From: Planctomycetaceae bacterium
GTDB taxonomy: Bacteria > Planctomycetota > Planctomycetia > Pirellulales > Thermoguttaceae
DNA: 16,987 nucleotides
Reading direction: 5' to 3'
NCBI GenBank assembly: GCA_015062085.1
Contig: SUVI01000091.1
Location: 1-16,987 of the forward strand
Shown here: positions 1-7,705 of the stretch, piece by piece
How the letters are laid out: the number at the start of each line of letters is the position of its first letter
How positions within the stretch are numbered: the stretch's first letter is position 1
Made by a program: the position numbers and the translations under genes
The notes under the pieces: model-generated
The model's database searches: none
The model's input: only the letters and a program-made list of their open reading frames with translations
What the model was told of the DNA's origin: nothing

Positions 1-335
1 TCATCGGCGAAAAAGGTCTCGTCGTCTCCGACTACGGCAAGCACATCCTCTCGCCAAGCGGAAAGTTCACCGACTACCAGCGTCCGGAACCATTCATTCA
101 GGAATCAGCGGGACACTACCAGGAATTCATCGATGCGTGCAAAGGCGGTCCGGAATCGCTCTGCAATTTCGACTATTCCGGCCGTCTGATCGAAAATAAT
201 CTGCTCGGCAACGCGGCATTCCGTGCGGGCAAGATGCTGACGTGGGATGCGAAAAACTTCACGACCCACTCCGACGCGGACAAATTCCTCTACTCAGACT
301 ACGAGTACCGCGACGGATGGAAAGTCGAACTTTAA
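1..335 (+). CDS. Gfo/Idh/MocA family oxidoreductase, C-terminal fragment (5' end outside window)
   Basis: The frame is open from base 3 to a TAA at 333-335 and encodes about 110 residues. The fragment holds the tail seen in many planctomycete Gfo/Idh/MocA proteins: an HYQEFIDACKGG stretch, then NFDYSGRLIENNLLGNAAFR, then GKMLTWDAKNF, a DADKFL segment and a final YRDGWKVEL. In that family the N-terminal half is a Rossmann NAD(P)-binding domain and the C-terminal half carries the substrate pocket; only the last part of the C-terminal domain is visible here. Such proteins usually oxidise or reduce sugars or cyclitols, and planctomycete copies are often Tat-exported, but neither substrate nor export can be judged from this piece. 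A probable terminator follows 72 bases after the stop, so it probably does not share a transcript with the next gene. The family call rests on recognition of this tail. Confidence 0.85.
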   Translation, partial: IGEKGLVVSDYGKHILSPSGKFTDYQRPEPFIQESAGHYQEFIDACKGGPESLCNFDYSGRLIENNLLGNAAFRAGKMLTWDAKNFTTHSDADKFLYSDYEYRDGWKVEL

Positions 336-406
336 TTTCCAAATCAGATCTCTGGATCCTGTTTCCTGAGGATTCCACACTGCTTTGCGGCCGTGCCTCC
401 ATGATC

Positions 407-425
407 GGAGACGCGGTCTCTTTTT
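407..425 (+). terminator. Probable intrinsic terminator after the Gfo/Idh/MocA gene
   Basis: The arms GAGAC (408-412) and GTCTC (416-420) flank a GCG loop, and a G-T pair (407/421) can extend the stem. A run of five T (421-425) follows directly. The stem is short, so strength is moderate, but its place 72 bases after a stop codon fits termination of the upstream transcript. Confidence 0.5.
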
Positions 426-468
426 CTCCCCATTCGTTCCCCAAGACAGGAAAGTCGGACTTTTTCGG

Positions 469-535
469 GAAACCGATTTTAAAAATTCATGCAAAATCGG
501 TGCAAAATTCCCAAAATTTCTCCAAAATCGGTTTC
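469..535. repeat. 12-bp inverted repeat and repeated AAAATCGG words
   Basis: GAAACCGATTTT at 469-480 is the exact reverse complement of AAAATCGGTTTC at 524-535, with 43 bases between. The word AAAATCGG also occurs directly at 493-500 and again at 594-601. This could be paired binding sites for a regulator, or a loose hairpin in the A2M leader; the sequence does not decide between them. Confidence 0.55.
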
Positions 536-565
536 GGGGGGCTTTTCTGGAATGGAAAAATCAGG

Positions 566-571
566 TAAAAT
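566..571 (+). promoter_or_regulatory. Candidate -10 box for the A2M gene
   Basis: TAAAAT at 566-571 lies within TCAGGTAAAAT (561-571). The same 11 bases occur at the -10 position of the much better promoter at 16337-16365. The -35 region here (about 543-548, TTTTCT) is poor, so this is only a candidate; a transcript from here would have a leader of about 200 nt. Confidence 0.3.
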
Positions 572-768
572 AAAAGGAGAAGAAAAATTTCAAAAAATCG
601 GAGATCCTTAAAAAATTGGGGGATTTGCTGAGACGAAACGCCAACTCATTCGTCTTCATATCCAGGCAGAGACACTGTTCATCCACGCAGAAATCTCCAG
701 TGGTTCACTGAATGGGAAACGCTCTGCGTTCAGGAAACTCCGATTTCCACAAAAAAAGCCAAATCATC

Positions 769-774
769 AGGAGG
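769..774 (+). promoter_or_regulatory. Strong Shine-Dalgarno of the A2M gene
   Basis: AGGAGG ends five bases before the ATG at 780, which is close to ideal and fixes that start. Confidence 0.85.
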
Positions 775-779
775 AAAAA

Positions 780-3700
780 ATGCGTTTCGCTCATCTCTTT
801 TTGTGTCTACTGAGCCTTGGAATGCTCAGTACGATGGGAAATTCAACCGTTCGAGGCGAATCAGCCCCGTTCCTCAAAGAAGGAGAACCCTTTGCACGAT
901 ATATTAGTGAAAAAATGGGAGAAGGTGAATACGTTGAAACGCTGAAACTCATTGATCGGTCTCTTTTGGGTGAAAATGCGGCAGAACCGGTAATGAACGA
1001 AAAGTGGCTGACGAAAGAAACAGCCCGTTTTCTGCCGTCCGTTTTGAACACTCGGAATCAGGCACTCATTCGTCTGAACCGTTCCTCTGAGATCGACGAA
1101 TTTCTGGAAAAATTCGAGACAGTCTACGCCTCTTCTTGGCGTGCACTTCAGGCACTTGCACAGATTTGGAACGATCTGCCGTCCCATGGCCGGGTCGTTT
1201 CGGGAAAATTCTACCGGGGAAATCAGCAGAGGAATGGTCAGTTTGCCTCCTCGCTGGAACGTGACCGAGCGCGTGCGTGTCAGCTCATGTTCCGCTGCAT
1301 CCCGCTTGCACAGGCCGACGAAGACACCATCGCCGCTGGCTGGTTCTTCCTGGATCTGGCTGACTTCATTCTCAAAAGCAGAAACGGAAATCAGACCGTC
1401 TGGGAACTCCAGGACCTCACCGATTTTTCTGTTCTGCCAGACATTGAAACGGAAAATCCCTACGGACGCCGTTTCTCCAATTCACGCACACGCGGCGTTC
1501 CGCTTGATGAAAACGGCACACCGCTGACCTTCTCCGTCCCGGAATCGCTCGAAAAAGCGCAAAATGACGGCGAACGCTGGCGCTGGATGCTCGAAGAAGC
1601 TGTCCGTCTGAACCACGGAAAGACTGTAACGGCTGAAAAATCCGATGAAAACACAGAACTGGATCTGGAAGCTGCGTTTCGTGATGAAGTAACGTTCCGT
1701 CTTGCGCAGTTTTTCCAGATGCACTACGGCGAGCAAACGCTTAATTTCCTCTGGAATCGGCTCGGCGGAAGTGAAAATGCCGAGGAACAGATGGTACGCG
1801 CAGGGAGTCTTCTGGCTCTTGAAACGCTCACCGACTCCGAAACGATCGCGCAGACTGCTGCAGGGATCCGCCGCTTTACGATGCCGGAAGACGGAAACTA
1901 CATTTCGCTCTACCGCCAACTTGCAGAACGTCCAAATCCGTACCGGAAAACGGCACAGTCCTACCTGGGACTCATCGCGATGAACCGCCGGCAGTATCCG
2001 CGCGCGGTCGAAGCCTTCAAGATCGCAAGAGAACTCCCGCACATCCCGGTCCATCCGGAATTCAGCGAAACGCTCGAAATTCCAGATCCGCTCGATTTCA
2101 CGGAAGAGATCACCGGAAACTGGGTCCGTTTCCTCCCGCAGAAGCAGCAGACCTCGGAAGCTCCCCAGCTCTCGATCCGTTTCCGAAATGCAAAAAAAGC
2201 GGAGTTCACGGCAATCCGCGTGGATCTGGAAAAACTTTTCCGTACCTTGCGCGAGCAGATCGAAAAAGCGTCCGCACAGACTCCAGGACGCGATTCCGAT
2301 CTGGATCAGGAAATCAGCCAGCTCTCCATCGAACATCTTGCCTACCAGCTGCTCCAGGACCGCAAAACGGAATTCCTGACGGACGAAAAAAGCACGTGGT
2401 CCATTTCGCTTGATCCCGCTCCGGATCACCGCGACACGACGCTCTCCACGCCGCTGAAAGTCTCTCAGCCCGGCGTTTACTGGGTCGAAATGCAGGCAGA
2501 AAACGGAAACAGGGTCTTCACGACAGCGTGGGTCCAGGACGTCATGCTCGTAAACAAAAAACTGAACGGACGCAGCTGGTACTATGCCGCCGACTCGCGG
2601 ACAGGAAAACCGATCCCAGGAGCCAAACTTGAATTCCTTGGTTTCCGCCGCGAGTGGGTCCCCTCACGAGACCGCCGACGCAGGAACGAATTCCGCTTCT
2701 ACTCCAACATTTTTACGGCAGAATGCGACCCAAACGGCTCTTGGATCGGATCACCGGAAAACATGAAAAACGACGACCATGGAGCCTTCCAGTATGCCAT
2801 TGCCGTCCGCAGACCCAATGGCGAACGGATCGAAACCATTTCGGGGATCCACTGGGGCTCGATGAATTTCTCCTTTTTCCACCCAACATTCTACTCAAAT
2901 CTGACGGCATTTGGAATCACCGACCGCCCGATCTACCGACCGGAAGAGAAGGTAAACTTTAAATTCTGGGTCTCCCGTGCCGTCTATGGCCAGGGAAACT
3001 ATCTGGAGGTCAGCGACGACACATTCAGGCCAGTGTCCCAATTTGCCGTATTTCCATTTCCCAACCTCTCTGCCGGTGCGGTCTCCGAACGAAAGCTCCG
3101 GATCCGGATCTCTGACCCGAACGGCGAAAATATCGAGGAACGTGAAGTCACCTCGGACCGCTACGGCGCAGTGTCCGGCGAATTCATTCTTCCTAAGGAC
3201 GCAAAACTTGGGCAATATGCCGTCTCCGTCTGGGACGTTCAAGATCCCACTTTTGTATTTGGCCAGGTCACGTTCCGGATGGAAGAGTACCGTAAGCCGG
3301 AATTTGAAGTGAAGATCAACGCGCCGAAAGAACCCGCCCGGCTCGGCGATACGGTGAAAGTCAGCATCGAATCCAAATACTATTTCGGAGCCCCTGTCGC
3401 GAACGGCACGGTCCAGTACCGTGTTTTCCGCGAGACGCGAACGCAGCGCTGGTACGCTCCCGCTCCATGGGACTGGCTCTACGGTCCAGCTTACTGGTGG
3501 AGCACATACGATGCACCATGGTTCCCCGGCTGGCGTTCATGGGGATGCGCAGCTCCGCTTCCTCCGTGGTTTGAAGGACGAAATTACGGCGGTGAGGAAC
3601 TGGTCCTTGACGGTGAGATCCGTCTGACTCCGGAAATGGAAGGAAAGGCAGAGATCCTCATCGACTCCTCCGCAGCCGCGTTCCTTTACCCTGATGCCGA

Positions 3701-6700
3701 CCATCAGTACCGCATCGAAGCGGACGTCGTGGACGCTTCCCGACGCACGATCAGCGGAAAAGGGACTGTTCTGGCAGCTCGAAAACCTTTCGAGGTAAAC
3801 GTCTGGACACACGGCGGATACGCACGAGTCGGTGATCAGGTCCCGGTCCATTTCGCGGCTAAGACGCTTGACGGAAAAGCCGTCGAGGGAAATGGAACCG
3901 TCCGGGTCTTTGAAGTCACCTACGAAAAAGACGGCACGCCGAAAGAAAAAGAGCTTCAGAAAGCCGAGATCACGACGGACGCCGAAGGTCTTGCTCATTT
4001 CCAGCTGAAAGCCGACCATCCCGGACAATTCCGTATTTCCTGCACGCTCACCAGCGGCAGTGAGGCCCCGAAGACTGTTGAGGGCGCGATACTCTTCACC
4101 GTCCACGGAGACGGAGCGACAGGAAAAGATCTCCGATTTAACGAACTGGAGCTGATCCCGGACAAATCGGAATACCGGCCGGGCGAGACTGTGCGGCTTC
4201 TCGTGAACACGAACCTCGCGGATGCGTCCGTCGTCCTTTTCGAACGGTGCGAAAACGGGATCTGCTCCGTTCCGCGCATCATTCCGATGAACGGCAAGAG
4301 TCAGATCGTGGAACTGCCCGTCCGGGAATGCGATCAGCCGAACTTCTTCGTCGAGGCTCTCGTGACGGCAAACAGCCAGGTCTACACCGTGACGAAAGAG
4401 ATCTGCGTTCCCCCAGCGAAGCGCATCCTGGATCTGGAAGCTATTCCGTCCAAAGAGCGTTTCCTTCCGGGCGAAAAGGCGGAGATCACGCTAAAACTTA
4501 CCGACGCAGACGGCAAGCCGTTCGTGGGACAGACGGTCCTAACAGTCTACGACAAATCGCTCGAGTACGTTTCCGGCGGTCCGAATGTGGGAGACATTTA
4601 CGCACATTTCTGGAACTGGAAGCGACACCACTACCCGGAGACCCGCTCCACCAACCAGCAGATCTCCCGTTCCATGACGAAACCGCGAGAACCCGGCATG
4701 ACGGACCTCGGATTTTTCCATTACTGCACGAATGGCGGAATTGGACAGAACCGACAGGATCCCATCATGTTCGCAGCAGAAGAAAGAATGAACTTTTCCG
4801 GCAGCAAAAGAATGAGAAAAGTCGGCGCAGTTGCCGGCGTCGGTGCACGTCGGATGGAATCCATGGCATTGGAAGAAAATGCCGTAATGAACAGCGCAAA
4901 CGGCGCACTCATGGCGATGCCCATGGCGGGGGCAGCTCCGACAGCGGAGGCTCCCATGCTCGCAGAGGATGGAATGGCCGCAGACATGGATGCGGTTCCG
5001 GCAGCAGAAATGAAGAATGAAAAGACCTTGATGGAAACGGGAGCCGCCTCCGATGGGATCGGTGATCCGGCATCTACGCAGACGCTTAGAGAAGCGGTCG
5101 TCCGAAAGAATTTTGCGGACACTGCGTACTGGACTGCGTCGCTGGAAACCGACGAAAACGGGATCGCGAAAGTTGATTTTCCAATGCCGGAAAACCTCAC
5201 GACGTGGAAAATCTGCGCGTGGGCGATGGGGGATGGTACGCGGGTCGGAAAAGCCGAGACGGAGATCCTGACCGCCAAAAATCTGATCCTCCGAATGCAG
5301 ACGCCGCGTTTCGCGACGACGTCGGATGAAATCGTCCTGACGGCAAATGTACACAATTACCTCGAAACGGAAAAGTCCGTCGTCGTGAAACTCTCCCTGC
5401 CGAAAGACGCGCCATGCCGCCTCTTGGACGATTCCGCGCAAACGGTGACCGTCCGGATCCCCGCACAGGGTGAAACCCGCGTCGATTGGCGCATCCTTGC
5501 GGAAAACGAGGGCGAGTGTTCCGTCACGATGTCCGCACAGACTGACGAAGAATCCGACGCAATGCTCCTTTCCTTCCCCATCCAGATCCACGGAATGGCG
5601 AAGCAGGACGCGCGCAGCGGCATGATCCCGGCGAACATGGAAATGCAGGATGAAATGGAGACCGCCAAGAAAACCGACTCGGAAACCGTCAATGCTCCGT
5701 CCACGGCAAGCGGGTTCATGGAATTCACGATTCCGGAAGCCCAACGTCCGCAGGATTCCGCGCTGGAGATCCGATTCTCTCCAACGCTGGCCGGTGCAAT
5801 GCTCGACGCGATCCCGTACCTGGCCGAGTATCCGTACGGATGTACGGAGCAGACCGTCAGCCGATTCCTTCCGGCAGTCCTGGTCCGCAAGGCGCTGAAC
5901 GATGCCGGAGTGGATCTTGCGGCACTCGCAGACCGAAAGACGAACCTCAACGCACAGGAGATCGGCGACGCCCGCGAACGGAACGCGCAGTGGGAGAAAC
6001 AGATCCGGAATCGGAAAAATGACCCGGTTTTTGATGAAGCAGTCCTCAACGACATGGTCTCGGTCGGAGTGGATCGGCTCGTGAATATGCAGTGCGCAGA
6101 CGGCGGGTGGGGTTGGTTCTCCGGAGCCGGCGAGACCTCTTGCGCCCACCTGACCTCCATCGTCGTACGCGGACTCCTTCTTGCGCAGAAGGCGGAAGTT
6201 TTCGGCACGCTCGAAAACCCGGAATCGGTCAACCGCTCGATCCAGTCCGGCCTCAGCTGGCTGGCGAAACACCAGGAAGGTGAACTCGAGAAACTGCGTC
6301 TCGGCGTCAAACTCCATGAACTCTACGAGTCAGGCAAACTCCCCAAAGACGGCCCCATCCCAGAGGAATTCCGTGACCGTCCATGGAAAAACCGCGTAGC
6401 TGAAGTCGACGTCCTCGTCTTCGCGACGCTGACGGAAGCGGGCTGGATGAACGGCTCGGCCCAAGCGATGAGCGATTTCATTTTCCGGGACCGCGTGCAC
6501 CTTTCGCCGCAGTCCAACGCAATTTCCGGGATCGCCTTCTTCCAACGCGAAGAAATGGAGCGATTCCAGACGATCCGGAAGTACCTCACACAGTTCCTCA
6601 TCCAGGATGACGAAAACCAAACGGCGCATCTTTCGCTGCCCGGTTTCTGCTGGTGGTGGTGCTGGTACGGAAACGACATCGAAACGCAGGCCGCGTATCT

Positions 6701-7577
6701 CCGTCTGCTCTGCCTGGATCCGGATCCGGAAACACTCCAGACCGCGTCTCGTCTCGTAAAGTACCTCTTGAACCACCGAAAAAACGCGACATACTGGAAC
6801 TCAACGCGCGATACGGCACAGGTTCTGGAAGCGTTCACGCACTACCTGCGCACGACGAACGAGCTTGAGCCGCAGATGAAGGTCGAGATCTTCCTGGACG
6901 GTAAACTCCGCAAAACGGTCAACATCTCACCGGAAAATCTCTTCACGGCCGACCTGACTTTCCTTCTCGAAGGGGAGGCCGTCACCGCCGGCACACACCG
7001 GGTGGAGCTGCGCAAAACGGGAACCGGGCCGCTTTACTTCAACGGTTACGCGCGGTACTTTACGCTGGAAGACTTCATTCCGAAAACGGGTCTGGAAGTT
7101 AAAGTCGAGCGAAAATACTTCCGTCTGAAGAAGATCGAAGCCCAGCAGAATGCCGCAGGAAGCCGGGGCCAGCTCGTGAAGCAGAACGTTCTGAAGTATG
7201 AGCGGATCCCGATGGATTCCGGCGAAACGGTCTCCAACGGTGATCTGATCGAAGTAGAACTGACGGTCGAAAGCAAAAATGACTACTCGTACATCCTGAT
7301 CGAGGACATGAAGCCCGCAGGTTTCGAAAACGTCGAAACGCGCAGCGGATACGATGGAAATGCGATGGGAGCGTACGTGGAGTACCGCGACGACCGAACG
7401 GCATTTTTCGTGCGCAGTCTGAATGAAGGGACCCACAGCGTCTCGTACCGTCTGCGTGCCGAAACGCCCGGCAAAGTCTCCGCTCTTCCTGCCCGGATCG
7501 AGGCAATGTACGCCCCGGAACTGAAGGGAAACAGTGACGAGATGAAACTGGAATGCGTCGATAAACCGGAGAAATGA
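780..7577 (+). CDS. Giant secreted alpha-2-macroglobulin family protein with intact thioester motif
   Basis: A predicted broad-range protease trap of 2265 residues; E. coli YfhM has about 1650. An N-terminal signal peptide (about 1-26, no lipobox) suggests release into the periplasm or outside. Residues about 30-560 are an extra, largely helical region with a TPR-like stretch near 397-420. Macroglobulin domains follow: the A2M_N signature TDRPIYRPEEKV near 715, a KPEFEV repeat boundary near 839, a Trp-rich insertion at 891-930, and SEYRPGETV near 1130. A Met/Ala-rich putative bait region spans about 1330-1430, followed by the core A2M domain from about 1442. The thioester GCTEQ (1687-1691; Cys1688, Gln1691) opens a helical toroid with GGWGW near 1775 and an unusual CWWWCWY (1957-1963). 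The C-terminus has the bacterial A2M pattern YRLRAETPGK...LPARIEAMY. A terminator-like hairpin and a lyase gene follow; no pbpC partner lies in the window. Family assignment is secure; protease inhibition is inferred from the family. Confidence 0.95.
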   Translation: MRFAHLFLCLLSLGMLSTMGNSTVRGESAPFLKEGEPFARYISEKMGEGEYVETLKLIDRSLLGENAAEPVMNEKWLTKETARFLPSVLNTRNQALIRLNRSSEIDEFLEKFETVYASSWRALQALAQIWNDLPSHGRVVSGKFYRGNQQRNGQFASSLERDRARACQLMFRCIPLAQADEDTIAAGWFFLDLADFILKSRNGNQTVWELQDLTDFSVLPDIETENPYGRRFSNSRTRGVPLDENGTPLTFSVPESLEKAQNDGERWRWMLEEAVRLNHGKTVTAEKSDENTELDLEAAFRDEVTFRLAQFFQMHYGEQTLNFLWNRLGGSENAEEQMVRAGSLLALETLTDSETIAQTAAGIRRFTMPEDGNYISLYRQLAERPNPYRKTAQSYLGLIAMNRRQYPRAVEAFKIARELPHIPVHPEFSETLEIPDPLDFTEEITGNWVRFLPQKQQTSEAPQLSIRFRNAKKAEFTAIRVDLEKLFRTLREQIEKASAQTPGRDSDLDQEISQLSIEHLAYQLLQDRKTEFLTDEKSTWSISLDPAPDHRDTTLSTPLKVSQPGVYWVEMQAENGNRVFTTAWVQDVMLVNKKLNGRSWYYAADSRTGKPIPGAKLEFLGFRREWVPSRDRRRRNEFRFYSNIFTAECDPNGSWIGSPENMKNDDHGAFQYAIAVRRPNGERIETISGIHWGSMNFSFFHPTFYSNLTAFGITDRPIYRPEEKVNFKFWVSRAVYGQGNYLEVSDDTFRPVSQFAVFPFPNLSAGAVSERKLRIRISDPNGENIEEREVTSDRYGAVSGEFILPKDAKLGQYAVSVWDVQDPTFVFGQVTFRMEEYRKPEFEVKINAPKEPARLGDTVKVSIESKYYFGAPVANGTVQYRVFRETRTQRWYAPAPWDWLYGPAYWWSTYDAPWFPGWRSWGCAAPLPPWFEGRNYGGEELVLDGEIRLTPEMEGKAEILIDSSAAAFLYPDADHQYRIEADVVDASRRTISGKGTVLAARKPFEVNVWTHGGYARVGDQVPVHFAAKTLDGKAVEGNGTVRVFEVTYEKDGTPKEKELQKAEITTDAEGLAHFQLKADHPGQFRISCTLTSGSEAPKTVEGAILFTVHGDGATGKDLRFNELELIPDKSEYRPGETVRLLVNTNLADASVVLFERCENGICSVPRIIPMNGKSQIVELPVRECDQPNFFVEALVTANSQVYTVTKEICVPPAKRILDLEAIPSKERFLPGEKAEITLKLTDADGKPFVGQTVLTVYDKSLEYVSGGPNVGDIYAHFWNWKRHHYPETRSTNQQISRSMTKPREPGMTDLGFFHYCTNGGIGQNRQDPIMFAAEERMNFSGSKRMRKVGAVAGVGARRMESMALEENAVMNSANGALMAMPMAGAAPTAEAPMLAEDGMAADMDAVPAAEMKNEKTLMETGAASDGIGDPASTQTLREAVVRKNFADTAYWTASLETDENGIAKVDFPMPENLTTWKICAWAMGDGTRVGKAETEILTAKNLILRMQTPRFATTSDEIVLTANVHNYLETEKSVVVKLSLPKDAPCRLLDDSAQTVTVRIPAQGETRVDWRILAENEGECSVTMSAQTDEESDAMLLSFPIQIHGMAKQDARSGMIPANMEMQDEMETAKKTDSETVNAPSTASGFMEFTIPEAQRPQDSALEIRFSPTLAGAMLDAIPYLAEYPYGCTEQTVSRFLPAVLVRKALNDAGVDLAALADRKTNLNAQEIGDARERNAQWEKQIRNRKNDPVFDEAVLNDMVSVGVDRLVNMQCADGGWGWFSGAGETSCAHLTSIVVRGLLLAQKAEVFGTLENPESVNRSIQSGLSWLAKHQEGELEKLRLGVKLHELYESGKLPKDGPIPEEFRDRPWKNRVAEVDVLVFATLTEAGWMNGSAQAMSDFIFRDRVHLSPQSNAISGIAFFQREEMERFQTIRKYLTQFLIQDDENQTAHLSLPGFCWWWCWYGNDIETQAAYLRLLCLDPDPETLQTASRLVKYLLNHRKNATYWNSTRDTAQVLEAFTHYLRTTNELEPQMKVEIFLDGKLRKTVNISPENLFTADLTFLLEGEAVTAGTHRVELRKTGTGPLYFNGYARYFTLEDFIPKTGLEVKVERKYFRLKKIEAQQNAAGSRGQLVKQNVLKYERIPMDSGETVSNGDLIEVELTVESKNDYSYILIEDMKPAGFENVETRSGYDGNAMGAYVEYRDDRTAFFVRSLNEGTHSVSYRLRAETPGKVSALPARIEAMYAPELKGNSDEMKLECVDKPEK
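4767..5099 (+). other. Putative Met/Ala-rich bait region within the A2M gene
   Basis: This segment encodes about residues 1330-1440, between the macroglobulin domains and the core A2M domain, where the protease-cleaved bait region lies in characterised A2Ms. It has 14 methionines in 89 residues (1330-1418), is rich in Ala, Gly and acidic residues, and looks disordered. Basic clusters (SKRMRK near 1342-1347 and ARRME near 1356-1360) would suit trypsin-like proteases. The bait role is inferred from position and composition. Confidence 0.6.
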
Positions 7578-7616
7578 GCCGCAGTTTCTGCTTTTGATCT
7601 CGCCCCAACCACTTAA

Positions 7617-7654
7617 CGCCGTCTCGCCAGTCTCTCAGACTGTGCGAGACGGCG
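7617..7654 (+). terminator. Very stable intercistronic hairpin between the A2M and lyase genes
   Basis: An 11-bp lower stem (CGCCGTCTCGC at 7617-7627 with GCGAGACGGCG at 7644-7654) carries a 6-bp upper stem (CAGTCT/AGACTG) closed by a CTC loop at 7634-7636, with one unpaired T at 7643. No T-run follows, so it is not a standard intrinsic terminator. It may be an attenuator, an RNA-stabilising element or a Rho-related end. No promoter was seen between it and the next gene. Confidence 0.6.
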
Positions 7655-7705
7655 CAATCATTCCATTCAGAATCCCAAATTCCAAATCATTTCAAGGAGT
7701 TTTCC

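Larger units (their letters stand above)
336..779. other. 444-base intergenic region upstream of the A2M gene
   Basis: No convincing gene lies here; short open frames in it lack ribosome sites and resemble nothing known. It holds a probable terminator at 407-425, a weak second hairpin with arms AAAGT/ACTTT around 451-463, four copies of the word AAAATCGG (one inverted), and a candidate -10 box near 566. From about 480 to 620 it is strikingly A-rich. If the -10 box is real, the A2M mRNA would have a leader of about 200 nt. Confidence 0.7.

Noticed and set aside
353..377. Hairpin TGGATCCT/AGGATTCCA as terminator of the first gene
   Set aside because: It needs a bulge, its loop is ill-defined and no T-run follows; the hairpin at 407-425 fits better.
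4539..6317. Long open frames on the minus strand inside the A2M gene (up to 592 codons, also 5357-6310)
   Set aside because: They are antisense to a clearly homologous gene, have low-complexity Arg/Ser/Cys-rich translations and no recognisable domain; they follow from the codon bias of the A2M gene.
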